Below are positions 1 through 9,300 of a stretch of 64,000 nucleotides of DNA, one piece after another. The DNA is taken from contig NZ_CP137559.1 in NCBI RefSeq assembly GCF_019249725.2, forward strand, positions 101,001 to 165,000, in the 5' to 3' direction. Position 1 is the first letter of the stretch; the number at the start of each line of letters is the position of its first letter. Made by a program: the position numbers and the translations under genes. Under the pieces are notes generated by a model, which saw only the letters and a program-made list of their open reading frames with translations, searched no databases and was not told the DNA's origin. The stretch is from Segatella hominis. Lineage in GTDB: Bacteria > Bacteroidota > Bacteroidia > Bacteroidales > Bacteroidaceae.

Positions 1-2
1 CT

Positions 3-1301
3 CATATCATAGTTGAAGAGATATTTAGGAATTATAGAAATGGATTAGGAGAAATCGGTATGGAATTATTCGAGCATATTAATGAAAACACAAGTCCTCT
101 GTTTCTTATGGCCCTTATAGATGAAGGAAAATATACGCCTGATTCTCTTTTGCGTGAATTGGAGGGTAAGAAGATAAACTCTATGCAAGCGTATATTGTG
201 GCAAGAACATTGGTATGGTGTGGAGTTAAGCATTATATAGATAATAATCAAGCAGCGTTTGACTGGTTAAGGCAAACTGCGTCTCTTTGTTGGCAAGTGT
301 TAGTGCCAGTTAACTTTACGGAAATCGAACTAGATGAGTCTGTTGATAAATTGTTTGGTAGCCAAATAGGTATTACGATGGATGATGTAAGAAAAAGATT
401 TTCTTCGCAGACTGAGGTTTATTTCTATTTATGTAAATGGCTTGATAGTTCTATCTCTTTGGAAAAGCCTAAAGAGTGGCGTGACTATTTTTGGTTGGCA
501 AAATTCTTAACGATATGTAATTTGCAGCTTTCTTATAAGCCAGAATTTGCTGATTTTAAGATGGATGCTAAGGTTCCTGATGATTTGGATGAGATGGCAG
601 ATGTGCTTCTTGGACTGAAACTGGCTGGTTATGATTCTGCCACATTTAATCAACTGGAAGAAAACTTCGTTAAACAATTTCGCATCCAGAATAACATCTT
701 GGAGTTTGATATTTGTGAAAATGAGGTTAAATGTCTTACCTTCTTAGACTATTTTACTGCTGGGAAACAATTTGAAAATGGAGATGGGGATATAATGCAT
801 CGCATTAATATGCATCATATTGATTTGCTGAGAAAAGCATTTCCAAATGCAGATGTATATCATTCAGAGATAATAAAAGATGAGATTTTTGAAGATATAG
901 ATTTGACTTTTGAAAAGCATATTAGTAGAGAAAAGTTACCGCTTGATGATATGCAAGAACCGCGCACAATGATGGTGCATTTGTATGAAAAAAGCTATGC
1001 TCTTCCTTCCAGAAAGGCTTATTGTGATCAATTGATAACTTTGCGTAAGCTATTTGTTGATGTAATAAAAGAATATTGGCAAGGCATTGATGACATTCAT
1101 CGAGTAGGAAAGGCGCACAATGCCAAAATGGACCAAGTTTCTTATGTTGTGTGTGATAAGATTTTAAATGCTCACATAGAGTTACCTGCAACTGAAATAA
1201 ATAGATTCGGATTAGGTTATGTAATTAACAAAGAGGAGGGTGAAGGCCAAAGTACAAAAGATAATTTGAAGGAATTAAACTCCTTGTATTTTCATCAATA
1301 G
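3..1301 (+). CDS. Unrecognised protein, 5' end beyond the window
   Basis: I do not recognise this family. The first in-window ATG is at position 60, but the frame is open from base 3 to that ATG without a stop, so the real start probably lies left of the window. From the ATG there are 413 residues. The protein looks soluble and largely helical, rich in acidic and aromatic residues, with no signal peptide, membrane segment or P-loop that I can see. The stop lies about 20 bases before the IS4 element. The C-terminus could therefore be natural or slightly altered by the insertion. The neighbouring accessory genes suggest it belongs to the variable region, but its function is unknown. Confidence 0.7.
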   Translation, partial: HIIVEEIFRNYRNGLGEIGMELFEHINENTSPLFLMALIDEGKYTPDSLLRELEGKKINSMQAYIVARTLVWCGVKHYIDNNQAAFDWLRQTASLCWQVLVPVNFTEIELDESVDKLFGSQIGITMDDVRKRFSSQTEVYFYLCKWLDSSISLEKPKEWRDYFWLAKFLTICNLQLSYKPEFADFKMDAKVPDDLDEMADVLLGLKLAGYDSATFNQLEENFVKQFRIQNNILEFDICENEVKCLTFLDYFTAGKQFENGDGDIMHRINMHHIDLLRKAFPNADVYHSEIIKDEIFEDIDLTFEKHISREKLPLDDMQEPRTMMVHLYEKSYALPSRKAYCDQLITLRKLFVDVIKEYWQGIDDIHRVGKAHNAKMDQVSYVVCDKILNAHIELPATEINRFGLGYVINKEEGEGQSTKDNLKELNSLYFHQ

Positions 1302-1309
1302 TTCGTTAA

Positions 1310-2645
1310 TAATTCAATAATGTGCTAAGCAGCTATACGCTGTAAGCACGAGAGATCTTTGAAAATCTTGCTAATTAAAGTTCGGTTCGGGGTGTACCCG
1401 CTTGCTTTAAAAATTCGTTTCACCAGATAAATGTTGGTCATCAGTGACTTGAATGAAGACATAGAATATTCCATTCCCATCTCCTTCATAGTTACCTTGG
1501 CAACATTTAGTGATGTGAACGAAGCATTGAAAGCAAAATCGAGTTTCCACTTATCGCGAGCCTGGCAGTCCATAAGACCAGTATAGCCTTTGGCGTCACG
1601 AAAGCAAAATTCGATCTGGAACCTGGTTCTATAATAAAGAAGTACTTCTTCACCCGAAAGTGAGGTGTCTGTAGAGAAGAATAGTTTCTTCTTGCCATTC
1701 GGCATCTGCCAGATGACAAGTCTAACTTTACACCTGAGTGCCTTGGAATAGGCTATCAAAGTATAAGCTGTTCCTTCTATATCTTTCATCTCCATCTTCT
1801 CCATTCGAGTGAGGTCAAGATTCTTCATATCAATCTTGCCATCCTTGGTCTTGGGGCGACCACGTTTTCCAGTACGTGGACCAGCATAGACATAAAAGAG
1901 ACAAGCATTGTCACGAAAGCGGCTTATCAAAGAGAACCCTTCTTTCTTTATCCCATTAACAAATGTACTTGTAGAGAAGTAAGCATCTGCAACTATGAGG
2001 GTTGAGAGTTTAAGAAGTTCCTTGCGGTAACGCTTAATGACGCTGATATAGAAATCTACCATAGTCTTGTTTCTAAGACTCAGTTCTTTATTACTTAGCG
2101 ACTGGTGTGCTTTTAACATCATGCAGTCTTTGGCATCAATATCAATGAGGCCAATACCCATGATTTCGAGACCATGTTTAACAGACTGAGCACATCCTGA
2201 CCAAAAACGACCGATATGTGGTGTTTTCTTGCCAGCTTTACTGATGTAGCTGGGATCAATGGCAATAGCCCATCTTCCCTGTTTACCCAAGAAGCGCTTG
2301 GCAAGTGAGACATTAAGTTTGAGCCAATCAATGCACTTCGACTTTTTCAAGCCGAATGCGTTGCGATAGGTTTGCTCAACATGCAAGCCATACCTCCCCA
2401 TTTGGGTGAAATTTATCTTTCTTGGTATTACCATGAACAAAATTATCACCTCGATGAGTATTTTCTCGAAACTTTTTGTTATCTTTGCAGCTGAATCTTC
2501 AACTGCATCTTTAAAGATATCCATATATTGGTCAAGTCCTGTATTCATGTAATATTGTATTTGTCGTGATCTACAAAGTTACTGAAAATCAGCGACTTGA
2601 CCAACTTTTTACAGTTAAGTTTTCATAAGCACTTCTTAATATAAG
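1310..2645 (-). mobile_element. IS4-family insertion sequence (ends approximate)
   Basis: A single DDE transposase gene fills this stretch, with short non-coding flanks. The outermost similar ends I can find contain GTGCT followed by A-rich sequence, read inward from about 1318 and, on the other strand, from about 2632. The match is short and imperfect, and I could not identify a target-site duplication. The boundaries are therefore estimates. Confidence 0.6.
1325..2548 (-). CDS. IS4-family DDE transposase
   Basis: This 407-residue protein has the layout of IS4-type transposases. The first catalytic Asp is in IAIDPSYI (around residue 97). The second is in IVADAYFS (around residue 187). The third acidic residue lies in the family's Y-x2-R-x3-E-x6-K motif, seen as YRTRFQIEFCFRDAKG near residue 306. 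A basic segment (GPRTGKRGRPKTK) lies between the second and third motifs. The frame is intact, so the element may still be active. It sits between two unrecognised genes, next to the UpxY gene, and is consistent with ongoing rearrangement of this accessory region. Confidence 0.9.
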   Translation of the reverse strand: MNTGLDQYMDIFKDAVEDSAAKITKSFEKILIEVIILFMVIPRKINFTQMGRYGLHVEQTYRNAFGLKKSKCIDWLKLNVSLAKRFLGKQGRWAIAIDPSYISKAGKKTPHIGRFWSGCAQSVKHGLEIMGIGLIDIDAKDCMMLKAHQSLSNKELSLRNKTMVDFYISVIKRYRKELLKLSTLIVADAYFSTSTFVNGIKKEGFSLISRFRDNACLFYVYAGPRTGKRGRPKTKDGKIDMKNLDLTRMEKMEMKDIEGTAYTLIAYSKALRCKVRLVIWQMPNGKKKLFFSTDTSLSGEEVLLYYRTRFQIEFCFRDAKGYTGLMDCQARDKWKLDFAFNASFTSLNVAKVTMKEMGMEYSMSSFKSLMTNIYLVKRIFKASGYTPNRTLISKIFKDLSCLQRIAA

Positions 2646-2706
2646 TTATTGATTTACAGACGATTAAATATTAATTTAACGCAGTATTGTTCATTATTCT
2701 ACTGAT

Positions 2707-3210
2707 TTGACAACCTTCTTCATACAGAGTTATCAGCCCTCAGGTGGCTTCATCAATGAGGTTCAAAAAATGACGGTGATATTGCTGGATGCACAGGATA
2801 AGTTGAAAAAAATGCAAAGCTTATTTCATCAGGTTTTTGATGGTTATGTTGATTTCGTTGAGATCAAACAACTTGATGAGAGAGAAAAACAGCAGATGAC
2901 GTGCCTTATTGCTGTTTATAATTTGTTGGCTCAAAACCAGCCTTATATGTCTTGCAGACAGTTATTAAAGCAGATAAAATCTAAGAAACTGACGGCCACT
3001 CAAACATTTGAAGTCAACGATGAGGTTATTGATAATCCGTCTCAAACTATAGTTGACTCTATTGAAGATTTGGAAAATCTTCGGAATATGCAATTGAAAG
3101 ATATTTATAATAGATGCTCTCATCTTGATGACTTATCTATCCAAATCGTTGATAAGTATATAAAACGCTATGATGATACTATAGAGAATATGAGAAATTG
3201 TGTTTTATAG
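2707..3210 (+). CDS. Unrecognised small protein next to the IS element
   Basis: The longest frame starts at a TTG at 2707 (167 residues). An ATG at 2770 would give 146 residues and may be the true start. No Shine-Dalgarno-like site decides between them. The sequence is hydrophilic and predicted helical, with no motif I recognise. A stop at 2677-2679 closes the frame upstream, just inside the region between the IS end and this gene. The ORF may therefore be the 3' remnant of a longer gene cut by the IS. Function unknown. Confidence 0.45.
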   Translation: MTTFFIQSYQPSGGFINEVQKMTVILLDAQDKLKKMQSLFHQVFDGYVDFVEIKQLDEREKQQMTCLIAVYNLLAQNQPYMSCRQLLKQIKSKKLTATQTFEVNDEVIDNPSQTIVDSIEDLENLRNMQLKDIYNRCSHLDDLSIQIVDKYIKRYDDTIENMRNCVL

Positions 3211-3227
3211 TTAACTGTATTTTGCTG

Positions 3228-3252
3228 CTATCGTCAAAATAGATAACGATAG
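3228..3252 (+). other. Short inverted repeat before upxY
   Basis: CTATCGT and ACGATAG form a perfect 7-bp stem with an 11-base loop in the 123-base gap before the UpxY gene. There is no following T-run, so it is not a standard terminator. It could be a leader hairpin for the antiterminator gene or a chance pairing. Confidence 0.3.
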
Positions 3253-3333
3253 GTTGGCAAGAAAAATAAAGTCCTTACTTAACTCTCTGCTATTGAAGAG
3301 AATGAAGCAGTTGGAAAACAATCAAAAGACAAT

Positions 3334-3870
3334 ATGAGGTTATCTTGTGATCCCAATGAAATCTTGTGGTATGCGATGAGTTCTCCTTTTCGTCGGGAGA
3401 TGAAGGCCAAGGCACTCTTGGATGCTCACCATATAGAGAATTTTATCCCGATGAAGAAAATGCAGGAGATTCGGGATGGTGAAATTGTAACGTGGGAGGA
3501 ACCGGCTATCCACAACTTCGTCTTCGTACATGACAGCTACAATGGCATCATGAAGGTGAAGAAGGGGCAGGACATCCTGCAGTTCATTCTAAATCCCCTG
3601 TCTCCGATAGTTGTGCCGCAGAGGCAGATGGATGACTTCATCCGTTTTTATGAGTCGATCGGTTATGACGAGCCCGAGTTTCTCACTCCCCAAACGATAG
3701 GGAAGCTTCGGAAGAATGCAAGGGTGGTCATCGGCGATGGCCCACTTGCTGGCATCACTGGTTATTACCAGCGAGTGAAGGGGGCGAAGGACAAGCGCTT
3801 CATAGTGTTGATAGAAGGCTTGATAGCAATAGCATGCAGCGTGGAGTGTAAGTTTGTGAAAGTAAAGTAG
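3334..3870 (+). CDS. UpxY-family transcription antiterminator (NusG paralogue)
   Basis: This 178-residue protein matches the Bacteroidota UpxY family in length and layout. An N-terminal NGN-type domain has the opening WYAMSSPFRREMKAK and the segment HHIENFIPMKK. A C-terminal KOW-like segment contains VVIGDGPLAGITGYYQRVKG. UpxY proteins are specialised NusG paralogues that let RNA polymerase read through the long leaders of their own capsular polysaccharide operons. Here the next genes downstream are not glycan genes but the PRTase-ATPase-membrane operon, which has its own promoter. Glycan genes begin only at 9.5 kb. I see no invertible promoter around it. Confidence 0.9.
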   Translation: MRLSCDPNEILWYAMSSPFRREMKAKALLDAHHIENFIPMKKMQEIRDGEIVTWEEPAIHNFVFVHDSYNGIMKVKKGQDILQFILNPLSPIVVPQRQMDDFIRFYESIGYDEPEFLTPQTIGKLRKNARVVIGDGPLAGITGYYQRVKGAKDKRFIVLIEGLIAIACSVECKFVKVK

Positions 3871-3909
3871 GTGTGAAGTTTAACTTACCGTTAAAAGGTG
3901 CAAAAAAAC

Positions 3910-3941
3910 TTGCAAGATTCATAAATTATATCTATTTTTGC
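3910..3941 (+). promoter_or_regulatory. Promoter for the PRTase operon (Bacteroidota type)
   Basis: TTG at 3910-3912, a 20-base spacer, and TATTTTTGC at 3933-3941 match the Bacteroidota -33/-7 consensus. The site lies about 200 bases before the PRTase gene, leaving a long 5' leader. Confidence 0.65.
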
Positions 3942-4111
3942 ATCATGAATCTCATTCTTTTGTTAGAGATGAGGATAAAAAGTATGAAATATTGTAATGT
4001 GAAATTCGCTAAGTACTTGAATCACAGAGGAAAAACTGAGATTTGAGGAACCTAAGGAATGTCTGAAAGGGAATTTATTACAATATTTATATTGAAAAAT
4101 CATTTATCCTA

Positions 4112-4143
4112 TTAAAGAACCTCAGTGTTAAAGAACCTCAGTG
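4112..4143 (+). repeat. Two exact 16-bp tandem copies at the PRTase start
   Basis: TTAAAGAACCTCAGTG occurs twice back to back at 4112-4127 and 4128-4143, ending three bases before the ATG at 4147. The second copy contains the in-frame GTG alternative start at 4141. A change in copy number would alter leader spacing by 16 bases. Confidence 0.85.
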
Positions 4144-4146
4144 TCA

Positions 4147-6585
4147 ATGACGGATAAAGAAACATATATAAAAAGTCTGCAAGGTATAGTGGAGAATTTA
4201 AACTCTTCCATCATCTCTTCAGATTCGGATATAGTTATAGCATTGTCCCGAAAAGGTCCAAGGCTTCTCGAATATTTGAGAAAGAATATGGGCTTGAAGG
4301 AATTGAATGTTATGACAGAACATGCTTTGCCGTTTTTGTTTGACAGCATATTGGCCAAATCGGATCAGGAATATCGTATATTTATTGTCGATGATGCTAT
4401 ATATTATGGTTCTACGATTTCTGCATTGAAAGATGAAATAGAATCATATATCGCTGTTTATGGTTTAAAGGAAAGGGTACATATCGAGGGAATCTATTCT
4501 TGTATTAAAGACAAGGAATCTTTGGATTTTGGAGATGTTGAGGTAAAAGCGATAAAAAATGTACGCTTGGGATATGGTCACTTCTTCGTGAAGGAAGTGA
4601 TGAAGGACTTGCGTAGTTTGGGCAAGTCGCTCGAGGTGGAGTTCCCTGAGATATGCTATGAGACAAAATCTCCTGTAGATATATATAAGCTTTTGGCTTC
4701 TTTAGAGAGCGTTTTTGGCTCGGAAAAGGTCTATATGATAGATAGTCCTATTGGGATCAAGAGCATTTCTGTATTGTTGTCAGATGTGAAAAATTCTACT
4801 TTCCGCAAATTGAGAATATTTGTGGATGGCTGCAAAATCTCTATTGTTTCGATAGCACCGGAACTAATGCAGACAAATCTAGGATTGTTTAGATTTATAT
4901 CTTTTGGAAACATTGTCCAAGTGAACGCTCAATGGCGTAAAATGGCAAAACAATTGGAGGGGATATCAGAAAAATTGTGGAGTCAAAAGATGAACGACCG
5001 TAATCTCGTAAGGACAGCGGTGGTGTTGTTTAATTATTTCTCTTCTATTGATACTTTTTGTTATTATAGAAGAAGTGTGGAACAAGCAATCCTTAATATT
5101 GTAGGTGAGATTCTTCATAGAAATGTAGACTCTTCTAACTTGGTTTACTTGTTAGGAAACGAAACAATTGCAGATAAAATAGTTAGTGCATGGAATGAAG
5201 CACTTGACAGCGAGCAATATTATACATTGCCAATTTCTGATAATATAGAGAACATATATGATAATATTGTCTTTGAGTCTTCTCGGCTTTCAAGTCTGGA
5301 GGCGGATTTATTAAAGGCGACTAATTTAAAGATGGTCTTTGATAGCAAGACTATGAAAGAAGCACTTTCTGCTATGTTCTTCAATCAGACAATGATGGTA
5401 GAACGTGGGTCTCGTTATATCAGTGTCAACAGACAGGAACGTCTTCGTTTTGGTTATACTTATCAATATTTGTGGAATTTTATTTGGGACAATGCTAATA
5501 ATATTGAAACAAAAGATATCTCTGCTAAAGAGATGCACCAATGGGTTGATGTCCAAATTGACAATGGAAGTATTGTACCACAGTACATTCTTGGTACAGG
5601 TAATTTCAAGTGGGTTAGGGTTTTTCGTCCAGGAGAAAATGAGGACGTTTTGATAAGTCATATTGGTCGTTTTGTTGTTCATATTATTAGGCAAATGCTC
5701 TTAGGAGATGTCAACGAATCATCTGATAAGGTAATTAAGAAAAACTTGAATGGTGTTCTTGCGGCTGTTTATCATCGTTTCAGAAATGACTTGGAGGAGG
5801 AAGAATTTGTGTTGCCTATTGAGTTGGATTCTAAAGAGTGGAGTCTGAACATTTTGTTAGGGGATTGTGGCGCGAAGAAAAATATCCAGGAAAATCTTGT
5901 GGAATTTCTCGTGTCAAAGAATGTGCTCACATTGCAAGACGGTAAGTTTGTTAGTGTAGCCTCTCAGGTACTGGATAAAGAGTTTGTGAAAAATACGACT
6001 TTAAGTAGTGAGGTGGAAACAGCTATGAATGGGTATGTCAAAGATATAATGGCAGAGATGGGAAATAAATCACAGGCTTCATTTATCTATTCCAATACCA
6101 TCAATTATTTTATGTCAGACATCATGGACATACATGATGTTTGCGAGAAACTGCAAAATGTTTCCGATGCAATTTCCCAAGCTTTACCAACCCTCTTTGA
6201 TAGTAGCATAGAAACAGAAGAGGTAGATAGGAAGCTAAGAGATCTTTTAGATAAATATCGAGAAGTTTTGTCTCGCTATGAATTGAATAGTTCTGTTCTG
6301 TTGGATGAAAACTCTATGGTTCGTGAAGAGTTGTGTCCTTATATGTGGAAAGTTTGGCAAATGGTGAATGTTCTGAATATTCTTGTATCACTATTCTATA
6401 GAGGTCGAGAATATGTCATTACATATATAAATAGCTTGTCTGATACTTTAAAGAAATATTTAGTAGCAGATGATTTGTTTGCTTTTTTGATGTCACCTGA
6501 AAATGCAAATAAGGATTTGTGGCATGATAAAATATTCAAATTCAAAATTCAAGGGTATATCAATAATGTTATACTCAAATTTTAA
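4147..6585 (+). CDS. Large phosphoribosyltransferase-domain protein, candidate defence component
   Basis: The N-terminal 140 residues look like a type I phosphoribosyltransferase fold. VIALSRKGPRLL fits the pyrophosphate loop, and IFIVDDAIYYGSTI fits the PRPP-binding motif with its paired Asp. The other ~670 residues match nothing I recognise. A segment near residues 580-620 (FLVSKNVLTLQDGKFV) looks winged-helix-like. Fusions of PRTase domains to large unknown regions are known from prokaryotic conflict systems, including type III retrons, but no reverse transcriptase is present here. The ATG at 4147 is preferred over GTG at 4141. The next gene begins 13 bases downstream and encodes an ATPase, so the two are probably cotranscribed and work together. 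The molecular function is inferred, not known. Confidence 0.65.
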   Translation: MTDKETYIKSLQGIVENLNSSIISSDSDIVIALSRKGPRLLEYLRKNMGLKELNVMTEHALPFLFDSILAKSDQEYRIFIVDDAIYYGSTISALKDEIESYIAVYGLKERVHIEGIYSCIKDKESLDFGDVEVKAIKNVRLGYGHFFVKEVMKDLRSLGKSLEVEFPEICYETKSPVDIYKLLASLESVFGSEKVYMIDSPIGIKSISVLLSDVKNSTFRKLRIFVDGCKISIVSIAPELMQTNLGLFRFISFGNIVQVNAQWRKMAKQLEGISEKLWSQKMNDRNLVRTAVVLFNYFSSIDTFCYYRRSVEQAILNIVGEILHRNVDSSNLVYLLGNETIADKIVSAWNEALDSEQYYTLPISDNIENIYDNIVFESSRLSSLEADLLKATNLKMVFDSKTMKEALSAMFFNQTMMVERGSRYISVNRQERLRFGYTYQYLWNFIWDNANNIETKDISAKEMHQWVDVQIDNGSIVPQYILGTGNFKWVRVFRPGENEDVLISHIGRFVVHIIRQMLLGDVNESSDKVIKKNLNGVLAAVYHRFRNDLEEEEFVLPIELDSKEWSLNILLGDCGAKKNIQENLVEFLVSKNVLTLQDGKFVSVASQVLDKEFVKNTTLSSEVETAMNGYVKDIMAEMGNKSQASFIYSNTINYFMSDIMDIHDVCEKLQNVSDAISQALPTLFDSSIETEEVDRKLRDLLDKYREVLSRYELNSSVLLDENSMVREELCPYMWKVWQMVNVLNILVSLFYRGREYVITYINSLSDTLKKYLVADDLFAFLMSPENANKDLWHDKIFKFKIQGYINNVILKF

Positions 6586-6598
6586 TTTATAGAATGAA

Positions 6599-8368
6599 AT
6601 GATGCATCCTTCATGTTTGATGAGGGTTGAGGAATATATAAAGGATAAGGATGAAGAAGTACGAAAGGTCATCCGAAACCTTTGTGTAACTTCCTCAACC
6701 AATCTGCGTATTCCTGATTTGAAGAAAACGTGTAATCCCATTACTGATAAGGCTCCTGAGAAATGTCGTATAGCCCTTCTTGTATTCGATAATTTTCGTA
6801 CTTATCCAGATGGAGATGTCAATTATGGCTTATCTTTTCTTGATTCTCAAAGTAAGATATCTTCTTTGCTATTAGTCGGTCAGAATGGAAGTGGTAAGAG
6901 TACTCTTTATACAGCTTTGGAGAAAATTTATATGGGATATTCAAGTTATTCTAAACTGTTGTCATCTGGTTCTGATTCTTATTTCTCTTTTGGATTCAAG
7001 AAGGGAACAAATGGAGAAAATTGTATCTGGCAATTATCGTATAGTTTAGAGGGGGAAGAACTAAAAAAACAGATAAATCAAGACTCTCCAGAATGTAGCC
7101 CTTTGGCAGTTCCTGCGTTTTTTTGTTCGGATGTGGATATTCATGAAATGAAAAAAGATAGAGTCTTATTTTTTTGGATATTAAAACAAATGGGATATGG
7201 AAGGCTAAACGAGAGCTATCAATTAATAGGTGAATTGATAATACAATTGAAAGAAAAGCAAGAAAAGGTCAATCAAGGAATTGTTTTTTCGGAATCAGAA
7301 TACAAAGACTTACAAGAGGCACTTTTACTATATGATAAGGATAAAGATAGTAAAGAGGTAGAAGATAACAGTCAAAAATTAAGCGAGGTTTCATCGTATC
7401 ATCGCTTATTTGAGAAACGTTGGAGAGAATTGACCGATATCCCATCTGTAACAGAGGATGGAGAAAGTGCTTTGATATCGGGTGTAACGGAGGATGGTAT
7501 AAATGAGAACTCAAAAAACAGAATAGAGGAGAAACGGAAAAAGCTCGTTGGACTTTATTGCGCACTTTATAACATTGTAAAGGATATGACCAATACTGGG
7601 CAAAAGTTAGATGAACTTAACCAGCTATTTGACAATCAGCAAGAGATGAATAATTTGCAAGCTATAGGATTGAAAAACGTAGATAAGGATTCTATTGCTA
7701 CAAATATAAAGTTGTTAGAAGATGTAGAACAAGTATTGAATGAATTACGAATACAGTTGGTCAAACAATTTATTCAAGAATATGGTGATATTGTTTCTGA
7801 TATTATGTCTTACTTTTCTAATCATGGTGAAGAATATACATTTAATTCAGTAGATGATATTGAACATATTAAATTAGAGATTCATGCTAATTTAAAAACA
7901 AAATATGTAACCACGCCTCATGAGTATTTCAATGAATTTCGTTTTAAGCTGTATTGCGTGGCTATGAAAATGGCAATCTCTTTTTATTGGATGTTGCAAC
8001 ATCGAATTTCTGCTCCCATTGTTGTAGATGATGTCTTTAATGCCAACGATTTTGAAAACAGCATCAAGTTGGAGCACTTTGCCTATTTTATGAAAAAGGC
8101 ATATAATGAACATGTCTTACAGAAAGGTTTTGATAGGTCTCTTCAATTGATTATGATGACCCATGATGATTTGGTGCTTCAATCTTTTAAGCGTGGGTAC
8201 ACAGGTTTGAACTATGCCGATATTGGAACGATGAAAATAGACCAATTCCCATTGGTTACAGGGAGGTTGTATAGATTGGAGGAGATAGATGAAATCTATA
8301 AAGATTCGGAGAAAGCAGAAATGTTGAAAAAGGAAAACTCTTATAAAAGTATATATCAGAATGTGTAA
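6599..8368 (+). CDS. SMC/RecF-like AAA ATPase of the PRTase operon
   Basis: This 589-residue protein has an ABC-type ATPase head split by a long helical insert. Walker A is GQNGSGKSTL at about residue 100. A Walker B-like element is APIVVDDVFNANDF near residue 477. An H-loop-like LIMMTHDD follows near residue 518. The middle (residues about 200-400) is charged and coiled-coil-like, as in SMC/RecN/RecF proteins. ATG at 6599 is followed immediately by a second ATG. It lies 13 bases after the PRTase gene and overlaps the membrane-protein gene by 8 bases, which shows tight operon coupling. Related ATPases act as sensors or motors in defence modules. That role here is inference. Confidence 0.75.
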   Translation: MMHPSCLMRVEEYIKDKDEEVRKVIRNLCVTSSTNLRIPDLKKTCNPITDKAPEKCRIALLVFDNFRTYPDGDVNYGLSFLDSQSKISSLLLVGQNGSGKSTLYTALEKIYMGYSSYSKLLSSGSDSYFSFGFKKGTNGENCIWQLSYSLEGEELKKQINQDSPECSPLAVPAFFCSDVDIHEMKKDRVLFFWILKQMGYGRLNESYQLIGELIIQLKEKQEKVNQGIVFSESEYKDLQEALLLYDKDKDSKEVEDNSQKLSEVSSYHRLFEKRWRELTDIPSVTEDGESALISGVTEDGINENSKNRIEEKRKKLVGLYCALYNIVKDMTNTGQKLDELNQLFDNQQEMNNLQAIGLKNVDKDSIATNIKLLEDVEQVLNELRIQLVKQFIQEYGDIVSDIMSYFSNHGEEYTFNSVDDIEHIKLEIHANLKTKYVTTPHEYFNEFRFKLYCVAMKMAISFYWMLQHRISAPIVVDDVFNANDFENSIKLEHFAYFMKKAYNEHVLQKGFDRSLQLIMMTHDDLVLQSFKRGYTGLNYADIGTMKIDQFPLVTGRLYRLEEIDEIYKDSEKAEMLKKENSYKSIYQNV

Positions 8369-9266
8369 GGAAAAAGAAGAAACTGGTTGTTATTTGAAAG
8401 GTACTGTTATCTTACTCTTACTATTATTGTCAGTTGCTGCTTGTGTATTTTTCGTAAGCGCAATAACCCCAGTAGAGCAAAATGTAAAATGGATTCATAG
8501 CGAAGTAAAGCCTTCTACGGAAATAAGCCAGCAAGATTCTGTAAAGTTTGCCAGCTATACTCGACGCTTGGATTCTATGGAGAATGAGTTGGGAATGATT
8601 CGTGACCAATATCAAACTGACATCAATATTGGTATTGATAGATTGAATAGTTGGGTAGGTTTTTGGCTGGCGATTCTTGCCGTGGTATTGTTGATGGCAG
8701 GTGTTGGGCAATATATGCAAGTGAAGAAACATGATGATGATTGGAATAAACTATCAGCTGATAATAAGATAAAAAAACAAGATATTGAAAACTTGAAGAA
8801 AGCGGTTGAGAATGAACGTACAGCTCTAAAGGATAAGTTACGAATAGAAACAACCCTCTTTAATTTACTGCGTACAATGGCTGCTCTACATGATCCTTTG
8901 ATGTTGCCACGTGATGATGAAAGAAAACAGAGAATTATTGAATATTTGGCTAAAGCGCAAGAACTCTTAATTCAATATCGCACTTTAAAGCAAAAAGAAA
9001 ATGAAGTAGATAAAGATAAGAATCTTTGTAAGGAAGAAGATAGTATGATACTATGCTTGATTTTTACCAATTTCCGTTTGAATATTTGTAGATGTGTGGC
9101 TTTGTTTACTTCACCAAGTGTCAGTATAAAAGCAAAGTGTTTCTTGGATTATGTGGAAAAAGAAGAAAATAAACTTTCAACAAGAGAAAATATGCCAATT
9201 GATAGCTTGAATAGATTTATTGGAGAATTGGGTGTTTTGTTGAAAACTCTTAAATCCGGACATTAA
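8361..9266 (+). CDS. Two-helix membrane protein with coiled coil, third gene of the PRTase operon
   Basis: The 301-residue product has a hydrophobic segment at about residues 13-36, a periplasmic-looking stretch of ~60 residues, and a second hydrophobic segment near 97-118 (WLAILAVVLLMAGVGQYM). A cytoplasmic region with heptad-like charge patterning near residues 125-165 follows. I do not recognise a named domain. Its start codon lies inside the end of the ATPase gene. A membrane protein as the last gene of an ATPase-containing operon would suit an effector that disturbs or signals at the inner membrane, but this is inference. A terminator follows at 9301. Confidence 0.7.
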   Translation: MCKEKEETGCYLKGTVILLLLLLSVAACVFFVSAITPVEQNVKWIHSEVKPSTEISQQDSVKFASYTRRLDSMENELGMIRDQYQTDINIGIDRLNSWVGFWLAILAVVLLMAGVGQYMQVKKHDDDWNKLSADNKIKKQDIENLKKAVENERTALKDKLRIETTLFNLLRTMAALHDPLMLPRDDERKQRIIEYLAKAQELLIQYRTLKQKENEVDKDKNLCKEEDSMILCLIFTNFRLNICRCVALFTSPSVSIKAKCFLDYVEKEENKLSTRENMPIDSLNRFIGELGVLLKTLKSGH

Positions 9267-9300
9267 ATCTTGCATTTATAAATAAACAAGAATAATAAAA

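Noticed and set aside
3211..3333. Invertible promoter for upxY
   Set aside because: Bacteroides capsule promoters are flanked by inverted repeats of about 19 bp. Only a 7-bp inverted repeat is present here, and no paired site was found.
4147..9266. Type III retron
   Set aside because: The PRTase domain recalls type III retron effectors, but there is no reverse transcriptase gene in the window and no recognisable msr/msd region.
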